DNA of 64,000 bases from Moniliella sp. 'wahieum' (taxonomy: Eukaryota > Basidiomycota > Moniliellomycetes > Moniliellales > Moniliellaceae): the NCBI GenBank assembly GCA_003971905.1, contig RSEE01000010.1:62001-126000 (forward strand). The letters are read 5' to 3'. Below are positions 49,335 to 60,051 of this stretch, one piece after another. The notes under the pieces are model-generated. The model had not been told where the DNA came from and did not search any database. It worked only from the letters and a program-made list of their open reading frames with translations. The translations under genes were made by a program, and so were the position numbers. The number at the start of each line of letters is the position of its first letter. Within the stretch, counting starts at the first letter, position 1.

Positions 49335-49978
49335 TTAGATCAGGCCAATCTGGTTGGACACGTCCAGTGCGTCCTGGTCCTTGTGGAGACGAATGTAGGC
49401 CTTCTTTTGCCATCGGGGCGGATCAGGGTGTTGATCTTGGCTGCCTCGACCGAGTAGGCCTTCTTGAGCGCGGCCTTGATCTGGTGCTTGTTCGCCCGCC
49501 GGTCCACGATAAAGACCAGGGTGTTGAATTCCTCAATCTCTTCATCGCCGACTCGGTGTTGAGGGGGAACTGAAGCACCTGGTACGCGTCCATGCGCGGC
49601 GCCGAGGGAATGCTCTTCCGCAAGTACTTGGGCTTACGGGGAAGAGCCAAGGTCTTGGGCCGGTGGAACGTCACGTTGCGACGGACCTTCTTGACGCGTG
49701 TGCCCTGCTGGCCCTTGAGCGCAGCCTTCTTGGCCGCAAGCGCCACGGACTTCTTCTCAGCTGCAGGACAACCAAACAAGTTCAAGGTCAGTTTCCTACT
49801 CTCCTTCCAACGGGCTCCCTCGGGTATCGAATCCCCACTCCCCACTAGCCGACGCTTGAGGGCCTGCCCCAGCACCATTCCTCCCCGTCCCCCGCAAAGA
49901 TGCGTTGCGCTGCAACAGCCACCGGATGCGCTCCCGAAACGCGCCAGGAACATGCTACTTACTCTTGACAATCGCCAT
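49335..49978 (-). CDS. RPL25: 60S ribosomal protein uL23 (L25/L23a)
   Basis: Binds domain III of 25S rRNA near the peptide exit tunnel, docking site for SRP and other factors. Exon 1 is 16 nt (49963-49978, MAIVK plus one base), intron 49761-49962 (GTAAGT donor, CTGCAG acceptor), exon 2 49335-49760. Sequence: [71 protein letters not shown], then one frame over [42 protein letters not shown], and after a second change in an A run (about 49407) [20 protein letters not shown]. Two single-base changes, near 49548 and 49407, both in A-rich runs. The basic eukaryotic N-terminal extension is short, about 40 residues. Divergent from uL22. Confidence 0.93.
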
Positions 49979-50292
49979 CTTGGTCTGCTGAGGTCGTTGG
50001 TGGGATGTCAGTGGCCCAGCCTCGTCGCGTAGGCCACCTTCGTCTCAACTGCAACCGCAGAGCGCATGAGTCGCGTGTGTGGCGGGGAGGCAGGCACGGT
50101 GCCTGTCTTCCTAATTATTTTGCCGCAGCACCAGCAACCCACATTGGCACAGGATCAGTATCGGACCGTTGATGGCGTGGCCATTTTAATGTGTTGCAGC
50201 GAAAGTAGGGTTTCGTCCTCCGAGCACTCTGGGAGCCCAGTCGTCTCGCCCCGTCTCCTCCAGCGGTAACCGTCACCTTCGTCAAGCTAACA
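49979..50292. promoter_or_regulatory. Bidirectional promoter uL23 / uL22
   Basis: 314 bp between the starts of two large-subunit ribosomal protein genes. No TATA box evident. It includes pyrimidine/purine blocks and GCCGCAGCACCAGCAACCCACATTGG-like CA-rich sequence, but no motif I can name with confidence. Confidence 0.5.
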
Positions 50293-51082
50293 ATGGTGGT
50301 GCGTATGACCCCTTTGCCGCTGTCACTACACGCCCACGCGCCCACGTGTGCTCGATCGTCGGGAGAGGCGTCTCGCTTGATGTTCTGTCCACGGCCGCGC
50401 CGTAGCGATGCGCCGGGACGGGACCGGACGGGACCGGAGGTTTCTCTCTCCCCCCCCCACACACCTCCCCGTCGCTAGTGTCGTTGGAATGCAAATGCTA
50501 ACCTAACCTGACTCGACAGCAATACGCGATCCGTGACTCGGACCTGGCCGAGAAGAGCGCCAAGAGCCGTGGTGACTACCTGCGTGTGCACTACAAGAAC
50601 ACGCGCGAGACCGCGGCCACTATCCAGGGCATGAAGTTGTCGAAGGCGTACGCGTTCCTGGCCGATGTGCAGGAGAAGAAGCAGTGTGTGCCTTTCCGCC
50701 GGCACAACAAGCACGTTGGTCGCACGGCGCAGGCTAAGCAGTGGGGATCGGTCACCCAGGGTCGCTGGCCACGAAGAGCGCCAAGTTCCTCGTTGCGCTC
50801 CTCAAGAACGCCGAGTCGAACGCGGACCAGAAGGGCTTGGAGGTGGAGCAGCTCGTGATCAAGCACATTGTCATCCACCGTGCCCCGCACACTTACCGCC
50901 GCACTTACCGTGCCCATGGCCGCAACCCCTACAAGGGTTCCCCCTGCCACGTTGAGATCCACCTCGTGGAGCAGGGCTCGGCCGTGCCCAAGACGGTCGA
51001 GGTGGCGGCCCCCCGCCTGAACAAGCGCCAGCTTGCGATTCGTCGCAACGCTGCGGTCCAGAAGGCGCTCGTCTCGGCCTAA
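50293..51082 (+). CDS. RPL17: 60S ribosomal protein uL22 (L17)
   Basis: Lines the ribosomal exit tunnel with uL4. Exon 1 is just ATGGTG (50293-50298), then a 221-nt intron (GTGCGT donor, several CTAAC branch candidates, GACAG acceptor at 50519), exon 2 50520-51082. Protein: [85 protein letters not shown], then in the next frame [67 protein letters not shown], ending VQKALVSA. One base is missing at about 50771 in CCACG. The usual GRINPY reads GRNPY, i.e. a codon fewer in the beta-hairpin. The C-terminal extension [20 protein letters not shown] is the eukaryotic type. Confidence 0.94.
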
Positions 51083-51401
51083 GTCCGTTGACGGGTTCCC
51101 TTCTCTATCTTCTCCCCCCCCCTCCCCCTATGGAGTTAGGCGGATGGCGCCCTCGCTTTCACTAGCCTCAGGACCACCTGCCGCCGCTACTCTGGAAAAC
51201 AAGTCTCCCTCTAGTGGGACGTATGCATGTATGCTCTTGTACAAGCTAACCAACCATGGAATAGGGCCGCTTCAAGGTGGGGTAATAGGCAGGCGAAGAA
51301 CTGACCAAAGTAAACTAAAGGGAAGTGAGAGAGAGAGGTGAGAGCGCAACAGGAATCAAGCGCAACGAGGAGGTTCTCGGATGGTAAGTTAAGTGATAGA
51401 C
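51083..51401. other. Convergent 3' region uL22 / acyltransferase
   Basis: About 320 bp of 3' flank. No gene or repeat seen. Confidence 0.4.
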
Positions 51402-52783
51402 TTAAGCTGCAGCCTGTTGCGGTTGCGGTAGAGGCAGACGGCGAACCAGGGGAGCAGTGACACTTGTCAGCCAGCGTGGTGAGCTAGAAGCGGCCGAGCA
51501 ACCATATTGGTTCCAGGCATCGATCATTGCCCACCCTGACCAAGGAAGAAGGGTGTAGGTCCACCCCCACCCCACCAGTGCCGTGAGGGGGCGCGGCAGA
51601 CGGCGCCAAACAGATCCCAAGCGGGTAGACGCAAGTGCTTGCTCGAGCAGGACCAGCATCGCTTGGACTAGGAAGAATTGCATGGCTGCCCCAGCAGGCA
51701 GGTCCACCAACGAGTGTGTCGACATGTAGCTCGCGCCGACCTCGTGAATGAGGCCAGAGAGTACGAAGGTGGCAAGGACCGCAGCTGGCTTGCCAGCTAC
51801 CCGGTAACGGGCCGGCCCGCCACATCGACCAGAACAGGGCGGATGAATTGGTGCCAGTGACAGTTCCACAGCGAGGTGACCGAGGTGGCGCCTACGAGGC
51901 TGCCCATCGGAAGAGAGAGCCAAGGATGCAGGTCGGGATCAGGATGGAGGAGGGCGTAGGTGACGCTGAGCGCAGCAAAGCCCGTCAGGAGGTTCACGTT
52001 GAACTCCACCACAAACAGTACCGCGACCACCAAGGGGCCTAGCCGACCAAAGCACCCTTCGCGGGCAGCATTCAAGGGTGCCGCAAGCCACGTGGCGGCA
52101 GGAGGAAATACCCAGGGATCCCTCGCCACACTCTCGATCGCATCGGTCATCAAAAGAAGTAGGAGGAGCAACGCGAAGCGATGGAGGATGAAGCGCCACC
52201 TCATTTTCCAGGCAGATGTGCCCTGGGTGGCGGAGAGGACGGAGAGGCGCGGACCACGGGACGGTGGCGAAGGTTGAATACAGGTCGATCCAGAGGGGCA
52301 GCGAGGGCTGGGAGGGCCGCTGTGCCGCCTCGCTGGGGCTGGAGGGAGGGGGCTGGGATGATAAGGAGAGCAGCGTTGCATACGGCGGGGAGGGTGGGAC
52401 ACACGCCCAGACGATCAGACGGCATGCATTGGTGGCAAGGAAAAAAGCAGCGCCAAAATGGCGTGCGACGGCGTCACCAAAGTCGTGGCCTTGGCCCGCC
52501 GGGCCAGGCGGGGTGCTAGCGGGGAGGATGGAAGGGATGGGGAAGCGGTAGCAAAGCAGGACGCGGGCATGGACATAAAGGCCAAGGCACAGTGCACCGA
52601 GACGGAGGACACGGGAGCTCAGCGTCTGGAGCTGCGGGGCGGGGCGGAGGACGAGGTAGGCGCTGAGGGCGGTGGTGAGGAAGGGGCCGGCAACGAGGCG
52701 GCCTGGGCAGATGCCGAGGCGGCGACCTGCCGCGCAGGGCCCCACGGCGCCTGGCGTGGCACGAGGTCGAGCGGGATGGTCAT
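51402..52783 (-). CDS. Wax synthase-like MBOAT acyltransferase
   Basis: Multi-pass membrane O-acyltransferase of the wax-synthase domain type found in fungal secondary metabolism and lipid genes; substrate unknown. Probable start ATG 52783 (MTIPLDLVPRQAPWG). Segments: a hydrophobic N-terminal half (FLTTALSAYLVLRPAPQLQT, RVLRLGALCLGLYVHARVLL, HFGAAFFLATNACRLIVWAC), RWRFILHRFALLLLLLLMTD, LVVAVLFVVEFNVNLLTGFA, then the catalytic-type motif SLWNCHWHQFIRPV (about 51835-51875, the F/N-W-x-x-x-W-H-Q pattern), FVLSGLIHEVGASY with the conserved His (about 51745), and further spans FFLVQAMLVLLEQAL and TALVGWGWTYTLLPWSGW. Frames change at about 52210-52260 and 52600-52650, and near 51795. About 450 residues, the family length. 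Divergent from the GH16 gene. Confidence 0.78.
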
Positions 52784-53505
52784 GGAGGGCGACGGGCCGG
52801 GTGGGGCAACGCGCACCACCGCGTGCTTCTGTAGTGTTGGTGTATGCGTTGCGCTGATGCATGATGCATGATGGCCCTACGCGAGCTGAACATTTCACAC
52901 GCGGTGGGTGGCCGGTGGGCCAGGAGGGAGCGGATGGGAGGTGTTTGTCTGGGGCGGTGGGGTCGTCGGCGGGGATCTTCGGATCGATCATCGACGGCGG
53001 CCGGCCGACGTAGCCGCAGCCATCCGCCGCGCCAACCGCAGCGCCAACCGCAGCGCCGGGCAGCGCATGGATGTGCTCCTGCTCCGCGTCGATGCCTCCT
53101 CCGTGCGCAACGCCACCGGAGCATCATCCACCACGCCCACATGTCAGCCGCCCATCCTCGCCCCCCCGACATCACCCATGGCTCTTCTGCGCCCAGCAGG
53201 GTGCACTGCTCGCGTATATTGCTTCTTCCTGCTGCGCCGCTCTCATCTCAGTCTTTCGCCTCCCAGAGATAGACTCCCAGTCGCTATATACCCGCACGCT
53301 ATTAGCCAGCTACTAGCCATTGCGCAGCAGCAGAGCGGGGACAGTCAAAACGCCCCTTGTTCTTCCCCTCTCGCCTCTGTTCCCCCCCCATCCCCCGCCG
53401 ACACCACCTCCCTCCTCTCTTCTCTTCTCTACGCCTGCATCCTTCAGAGCTGGACTCTGCCCCCCGCCTGCATCCACATTTCCATCCCCTCTATACCCTT
53501 CCCCC
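52784..53505. promoter_or_regulatory. Divergent promoter acyltransferase / GH16
   Basis: No gene supported. Contains GATGCATGATGCATGATG (52855-52872), GGATCGATCATCGACGG (52981-52997), a GCCAACCGCAGC tandem pair (53031-53056), and pyrimidine-rich TCTTCTCTTCTC before the GH16 ATG. A TATATA lies at 53285, about 220 bp upstream of that ATG. Confidence 0.45.
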
Positions 53506-54665
53506 ATGATCTCTTCCGTCATCCTCGTAGGCGCTGCTGCCGCTATCGCCGCCTCGACCCCCATTGCCCAAGCCGCCTCGACGACGCCTCGCGGCCACTT
53601 TAGCCGCAACAGCAACCGCTGGCGCAGCGGGCTGCGCCGGTCCGGTCTCACAGGGCGGGGCAACGCGCCTTCCCTTGCCATGGACGCCCAGTCGCCCCAA
53701 GACTTTTACAATTGGTTCAACTTTGACACCTCGGCCGACAGCAGTGGCGGCACTGTCCAGTATGTCGACCAAGCTACCGCCAACCAGGCTGCTATGCTTT
53801 GGACGGGCCAGAATGGGGGGCTGGCATTTGGACCCGACACGCAAACCAACGGCCAGAATCCCCGCCATTCGTTGCGTCTGACCTCCAACCAAACGTGGGG
53901 GTACGGTGTGTATGTGTGGGATGTGGCGCATGTCCCCTCCGACTGTGCCACGTGGCCTGCACTCTGGACGACCACTGGTAGCAACTGGCCCAACGGAGGC
54001 GAACTCGACGTGTTTGAAGGTGTGAATGGGCTGGGAACCAACGAGGGAACACTTCATACGGGTACATCGTGCAGTCAGACCGGGTGGCAGACTGGCACCA
54101 CGCGCAACAGCCAGTGCGAAGGGGGGACCGGCTGCGGCGTTCAGTTTACAGGAAACCAAAATACGTTTGGAGAAGGGTACGTCTGTCATCGTCTTCGCCT
54201 TGTTCTGCCGTTATATAGATATGTGTTGCACTCTGTCGAGTGGCAACGTTGCCAAATGAGACGAGAGTGTCTAATCCTTCTCTCCGTTTCCTCTTCTTAT
54301 TCTCTCTACATCCGTCTCCAGATTGAACAGCAACGGGGGTGCAGTCTTTGCCATGTTGTACGCCAGTAGTGGCATCTCCATGTGGAAGTTTGACCGCTCC
54401 TCCGCCCCGGCCGGTACGAAACGGGGCGACAGTGCAACGGTCGACGTTGGTTCTTGGCCGGAACCCGACGCGAACTGGCAATTGGGCGGGGACGGGTGCC
54501 CCGTGTCGAGTGTGAACCAAGACCAAGTGATCGTAATGAACATTGATTTCTGTGGGGGGGTCGCAACCGGGCTCGTGTAACTTCGGATCGAGTTGCTCTG
54601 ATTACGTTGCCAACAACCCCGATGAGCTGCACAACAGCTACTTTAACGTGAATCGGTCCGTATAA
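53506..54665 (+). CDS. Secreted GH16 endo-beta-glucanase-like enzyme
   Basis: Glycoside hydrolase family 16, probably endo-1,3(4)-beta-glucanase/laminarinase type acting on cell-wall glucan outside the cell. Exon 1 53506-54176, intron 54177-54321 (GTACGT donor, TCCAG acceptor, phase 2), exon 2 from 54322. Signal peptide MISSVILVGAAAAIAASTPI ending AQA-AS; basic propeptide-like RNSNRWRSGLRRSGL. Core: SPQDFYNWFNFDT, YVDQATANQAAMLW, WGYGVYVWDVAHVPSDCATW, PALWTTTGSNWPNGGELDVF with catalytic E166-x-D168-x-x-E171, then EGVNGLGTNEGTLHTGTSC. Exon 2: FAMLYASSGISMWKFDRSSA and NIDFCGG. In a run of seven G (about 54551-54557) the frame changes and continues SQPGSCNFGSSCSDYVANN and ELHNSYFNVN. The last codons may precede another intron, since GTATAA follows and the family normally adds a short RVY-like end. 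Confidence 0.88.
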
Positions 54666-55683
54666 TACCCCCCCCCTCTCCACCCGCGTGTTCTATCTTT
54701 TCAGTATTGTTTCCCAACAAAATTATATAACCACGCTTCGCGGCTATACCTCTGCGTTCTTTTGTGCTGACCATACTCTCGCTCACGACCCACAGCTTCG
54801 CTCTTTGGACGTGGGGTTAGATCCCCAACTCACTCGTCAAAACACATGCCCGGATTTGACGCCACACTCGTGGGACAAAAAGAGTTACTTTCCCTTCTTC
54901 ATCTTGGATCGTTTTCCTCTCACTTCCTTTTCTTTTCTTCTCCTTTCCCAGATCGACATGTCATTACCCCTCCCTCTCTTCCCCCTCACCCTTTCACCTC
55001 CTTTGCATTCATGATACCACAGCCTGGATCTCCTGTATACACGGATGGATTGTGCTGGACGCAATCCTTGTGACCGTAACTTTCGCTAAAACCGCACACG
55101 TTCTCCCTCTTCTCCATCACAGCATTTACCGCCACATATATCTACGGCCTGTTGGGATTTTTGCATGCGATGAACTCGTTCTCTTTGTTATTTCTCGCTG
55201 CTAGGCAATAACCCGTAACTGCCATCGCGCCAACGGGACCTGTCACCTTTTGTTTTGTAGAGAGGGCGCAAGAAAATAGTAGTCAAAAAGCCCTCCGTTT
55301 CTATACCTCTTCATCATCACATATGCCACAGCTTGTCACAACTCAGCTTACAGGCATACCGGAATATGTCGATGAACGAGAAAGAGAAGATAGATGGCGT
55401 GGAGAGACACGGTTGCTGACGACCTTGGCGAGAACGGTGGGCGGTAGTCGCGGGGAATAGCTTAGAGCAAAAACGAGAGGGTTAAGAAAACGTTTTTCTT
55501 TGGGATCTATCGTAGACCCCACCGGATCGTTGAAACCACTGACCACCGTTATTAGCCTCTGCTAGTGTGTCGTATCATCCTCATTCTCTTCCCCCACACT
55601 TAATTCCATACTACGCCTGAGTCTGAGATGCTAGTTACCACGCGCCAGAAGGAAAGGGATATACAGCAGTATCCACTGAGGCA
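54666..55683. other. Intergenic left of the transposon cluster
   Basis: No gene seen. AT- and CT-rich, with the GH16 3' flank. A possible last GH16 exon could lie within the first 100 bp, but I cannot place it. Confidence 0.4.
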
Positions 55684-55813
55684 TTGCTGCTTGCCACACC
55701 ACCACCACCACCAGTGCGATTGCATCACCCTCGAGGACCATCAGGACTCCAGGTTTCATCAGAGTTACAACTCTTCGCTCATCCAGTGAGCAACAGTGAT
55801 CACCCAGCACTAC

Positions 55814-55861
55814 CCATTCCCATTCCCATTCCCATTCCCACTCCCACTCCCACTCCCACTC
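55814..55861. repeat. CCCATT / CCCACT hexamer repeat
   Basis: About eight units of CCCATTC, then CCCACTC, in tandem at the left end of the first element. A simple repeat. Confidence 0.85.
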
Positions 55862-58092
55862 ATCCCCTTTGGCGTATTTCATCAGCAATGAGCGCCCCTC
55901 CACTCCCCACCCTTCCCCCTTGGGTTCGAACCCGGACTCGGCAGACGCACATCTTCCGTCTTCTTTCCCTACAGAAGGCATTACCTTCGAACGCGCTTCT
56001 CAGATGGCTAAATAACAACTTGGCCAATACCAAACCCTTTACCATGTTCTTCGGGACCAGACCCCTCTAGTAGCCAAAAACCTCACGTCTGATTTTCAAG
56101 TCCATCTCCATGATATCTCAACCCGTCTCTCATCCCTCAGCCTCAAGATCGACGAAATGATCGGCGATCCTACTAAGCGGATTACCAGCGATCGGTCTTC
56201 CCAAGCGTCTGTCGCGCGCCACTTCGACGAATTGCGTACCGCCTTTCGTCATGCGTTACTGGGTTTTTGCGCACCATCTTGGTTCTCCTCTTCTTCCCAT
56301 CCCCCCCCCCTCCTCTTCCCACATACACTCCTCCGAAACATCTGACCTTTCGGATCCCATCCCAACCCCTCGGCCGGTCGCGGCACCCGTGTCTGACGAC
56401 GAATCCATTGTTGATACTCCTGTGGCAACACCGACACCGTCGCTTACTCCTCCGATTGATGATACAATCGTGTCAACTTTAACTATGCTTGTCCTTTCTG
56501 GCATGTCTGCGGATCGCCTCACGGATGAAGCCAAGAAACGTTGGGGCGCTGACGTGGGCATTCCAGCTGCTATTGCAGTTCTAGAGGATTGGCCGTCCGG
56601 TGCACCCGCCGGCAATGTTTCGTCCGGGACACCACCTCTGCCTTATAACCCTGAGCCCTTCCCGGCCTTGGCCAAACTTACCCGAAGCGTCAACGTTGTG
56701 GACAAGTACAAGGTGGGGCAAGACTTTTGGCCTTGGGCAGACTTGGTTCTGGGCAGACTTGACGATGCGGTGGACGGTGCTCGTGCGTTGATTCAAACTG
56801 GAGAAGATGATCCCCATTACAATCGCTTACTGGATCGCAAATTACACGCTCCTCTCATGGCTTATTTGCACCGCAATGTTAGCGCGTCTATTCCATTTCC
56901 GTTACTGACGGTATGGCTTCCACACTTTTCCGTATCCTGTTACAACGTTTCGGTCAAACATCGCCGGAAGAACAGTGTGATCTTCTCCGGCAGCTTGTTG
57001 AGCTTCGTATCGGGACTTCGAAGGGATCCACATACGTGGAACGGCACCGCAATCTGGCTTACAAACTGGAAGTGCGATTTGGCCATCCGTTTCATGATGA
57101 TGTCCTACGTTCTTGTTTACTCAACGGTCTCCAGGATCCCACTTTTGTGGCATGCAACCCTCACACGAATTACGACCAACTATTGATGATGGTTTCAAGC
57201 CGTCCGGCAGCACGTTATTCATCGTCTCTCCCAAACAAGCCTGTACCGCAAAGCTCGGGTGGTCGAAAGCCTTCTCATACCAGTACATATCACGGTGGCG
57301 GGTAATCTCGCAAGCGCGACTCCTCACAATGGAGTGGGGCACATGGGTCAAGGTCTGGTCCACGTGGAGGTGGGACTGTGTCGTACGGATCCCAAGGCAC
57401 CGCTAATTGGACCGCTGCCAACACCATGGCTCCTGTTCCGGGGCCTTTTGTGACAGCGTATCCAAACGCTACATTTTCTGGAGGACCCCTGTATTTCCAT
57501 CATATACCTCCCAAGGATTCCAGTGCATCCGGGCTCTCTTTCTCATCCTCCTGAATAGGATTGCGCGGGAAGTACTCGCCAGCCACCGTCCCTGCGCCAT
57601 GATTCGGGCGCGCGCCCGTCTGTCTGAAAGGATACGAACGCATTTACGTCCGCCCCAGGCGTGCTCCTATAGTCCTTCCAGATGGACCGGTAGTGCAAGC
57701 CGATGACATTGGCACTGTTTCTTTCTATATGCATACTTGTACCGCCCCTCCCCTGTATGTTCAACTCTCCGAACCTTTCTATTGTTCTTCTTTTCCCTAC
57801 AACTTGGTCAGTGCGTACCAGCTCTGGATGGCCGGCATCGAGAGTTTGGTGGCAGCATAGGGCCAAGGCATCTATCTTTACAGAACGGGTAACATTCCCC
57901 GCCTTTTGTTACGGACGCTACCTACAAAATATTGATAGAATCACGTCTTCCTTCCGCCTCCCCTTCCCATAGTGCCCATTTCATTGAACCCTCTACTGTT
58001 TTGGACAAGGTCCAACAAGTCCATGAACAGTGGAACCATATCTCCTTTGACCAGCTCCCACACTTAACCGCTTCCGTTTCCCTTCCTTATCG

Positions 58093-58370
58093 TATTGACT
58101 AACCAAGGGTGATAGCAAGTGCTGGCTCCCTCAGAGCGAAGCACGAGACAGCAGACCAGCTCGGCAGTACAGTGACTAAGAGCTCGGCCTGAGTACATTG
58201 ACTAACTAAGGGTGATACCAAGTGTTGGCTCTCTCAGTGCGAAGCGCCAGAGGGCAGACCAGCTCGGCAATACAATGACGAATAACCACGCGTAAGCGGA
58301 AGGGACCAGGTCTCTCTCTGAGGGAAGCCCGAGGGCAGGCCCGTTCGGCTATAGGCAGGCATCAGAGGGC
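58093..58370. repeat. 84-bp tandem repeat, two full copies and a partial
   Basis: Copies at 58093-58176 and 58196-58279, clearly homologous, period 103 bp, beginning TTGACTAAC and ending AATGAC/AGTGAC. A degenerate third copy (GAGGGCAGGCCCGTTCGGC part) lies at about 58310-58370. Each contains CAGACCAGCTCGGC. It lies inside fossil 1. Confidence 0.8.
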
Positions 58371-60051
58371 AGGTCTGATCGGCTCTACTGGGCATGTGCG
58401 GAGCAGGCGGGTCTTTAACTGGGGCCGAACCTTCTCGCGTCCACACCGCAGCCTGTAACATTACGTCCCCTTCACAAGGCATGCCCACATGCCTACTTGG
58501 TACTAGGATCAACACGGTAATTGGCCTTTCAGCCGCCGCCACGCCTTATGGCGCGCGGGTCTCCCTCTCGTCCTCTCTCGTCCACCCTTCACTCTCGTCC
58601 GTTCCCGCCTATCCTGTCTCCGATTCCTGCCCATTTTCCAGCCAATTGATCCAGTACAGGCAGCCTCCTCTTGTTAGCGTCTGACTCCTCTGATATCTCG
58701 TCCTCCAACAATCCGTCAGTCCAGTTGCGCGAGCCCTCCTCGGGTCGCGTCGATTTCCAGGCTCTATCCAGTCCCAGTTAAGGCAGTGTTTGACCGCCGC
58801 TGTCTCCTCCCGTACCTAAGTCCCGGAGGCTTCAGACAGGTTACTACCAACCAAGCCGGTGCATACGCAGCCTTGCCACATGAGCAGCCACCCCACCAAA
58901 GGCCTCTCCTCGTCCCTAGCTCCGCTCGGATTCACCAACTAGCCCAAGCCCGAAACTACTGTGAGTCGACCTACCGTCTCCTAAGGGATTGTACCCCCAA
59001 CCCCCGCCCGTGACATCCTGGAGGAGAATCGGCGTACGCAATATCATGCCTCCTCTTATCCTTTGTGTGTAGATGCGGGTAATACCATTCCCTCATCCGC
59101 TTGACACCTGACCGCGCAAGACCCTTCATTGAACTGCATACGGATGGTTCTTTTGCTTCCGACAAGCGTTGCTCACGGTCAGGTTTCGGGTACGTTGTGC
59201 TAAAGGGAGTGAGAGAAGGGGAAGATGGAGGTGTGTCATTCAGAGGAGTCCTAGGGGGACTGGTAGATAGAAAGGGGGAGAGCCGGAGTCAATAACAGAG
59301 TGAGTACGTAAACCACATGCAATCATGTTTATTCTACGTGATCACGCTGACACGTGTTTGTGTATGGTGTGCCTGTCTCGTGGAATACCAGACACAGCAC
59401 CCAGGGGTGAGCGATACAGCCGCTTCCGAATACTTGGCCATGGGTGATGGTTTCCGCGATGCACTCTTTGTACGCAACATTTTTTTTTGAGCTGGGCATT
59501 TGCTCTGCTGCCCACCCAATCCAACTCTTTGTGAACAACACTGCAGCCAATGTTCTTGCCGAGAAGCTTGGCAGCCGGGTAAGATACGCGAGATCGATGT
59601 GGGGTACCATGAGGTGCGAGAACGCATCCATTCTGGTGAGCTTGTTGTTCATCATGTCCCGGGCGTGGATCATCTCTGATTGGTTCACCAAACCTGTTGG
59701 TCTTCCCAAACTCCTTTGCACCTCTCAACAATTCCATTTGGCTCCCCTTTCTTCTCGTTTCGTTTTTCTTAACGTCTTTTGGCCTTCGAGTTTCCTTTGG
59801 TCCCTTTGGTCCGGGGGGGTGTTTGAGCCATGGGGTGGCTCGTGCTTTTTGTCCCTCCAGTTCCTCCTCAAGCCTGGGAGTTCCGTTGTTTTCTCTCTCT
59901 TGTTTTTCCCTGTTCCGCAGCTTAGCCCCTGGTGGCGACTCGCTGCTTGTTGTTCCTCTGTAGGTGTTGCTGGTTGGCTTAGACCACCACCGCCACCAGT
60001 GCAATTGCATCACCCTCGAGGACCATCAGGACTCCAGGTCTCATCAAGGGT

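Larger units (their letters stand above)
55684..60051 (+). mobile_element. Broken Ty1/copia retrotransposon (fossil 1)
   Basis: Old LTR-type element in plus orientation. Recognisable parts: a gag-like region at about 56250-57305 (VDKYKVGQDFWPWADLVLG and LRQLVELRIGTSKGSTYVER resemble fungal copia gag) and an RNase H-like tail at about 59100-59710 (IELHTDGSFASDKRC, LFVNNTAANVLAEKLGS, ISDWFTKP). Integrase and reverse transcriptase are not recognisable between them. The interval instead holds tandem repeats at 58.1-58.4 kb. A block of about 62 bp recurs near both ends (about 55698-55760 and 59985-60047). It is clearly broken, with many breaks (well over five) and large parts missing. Looks older than the element to its right. 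LTR limits are not determined. Confidence 0.7.
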
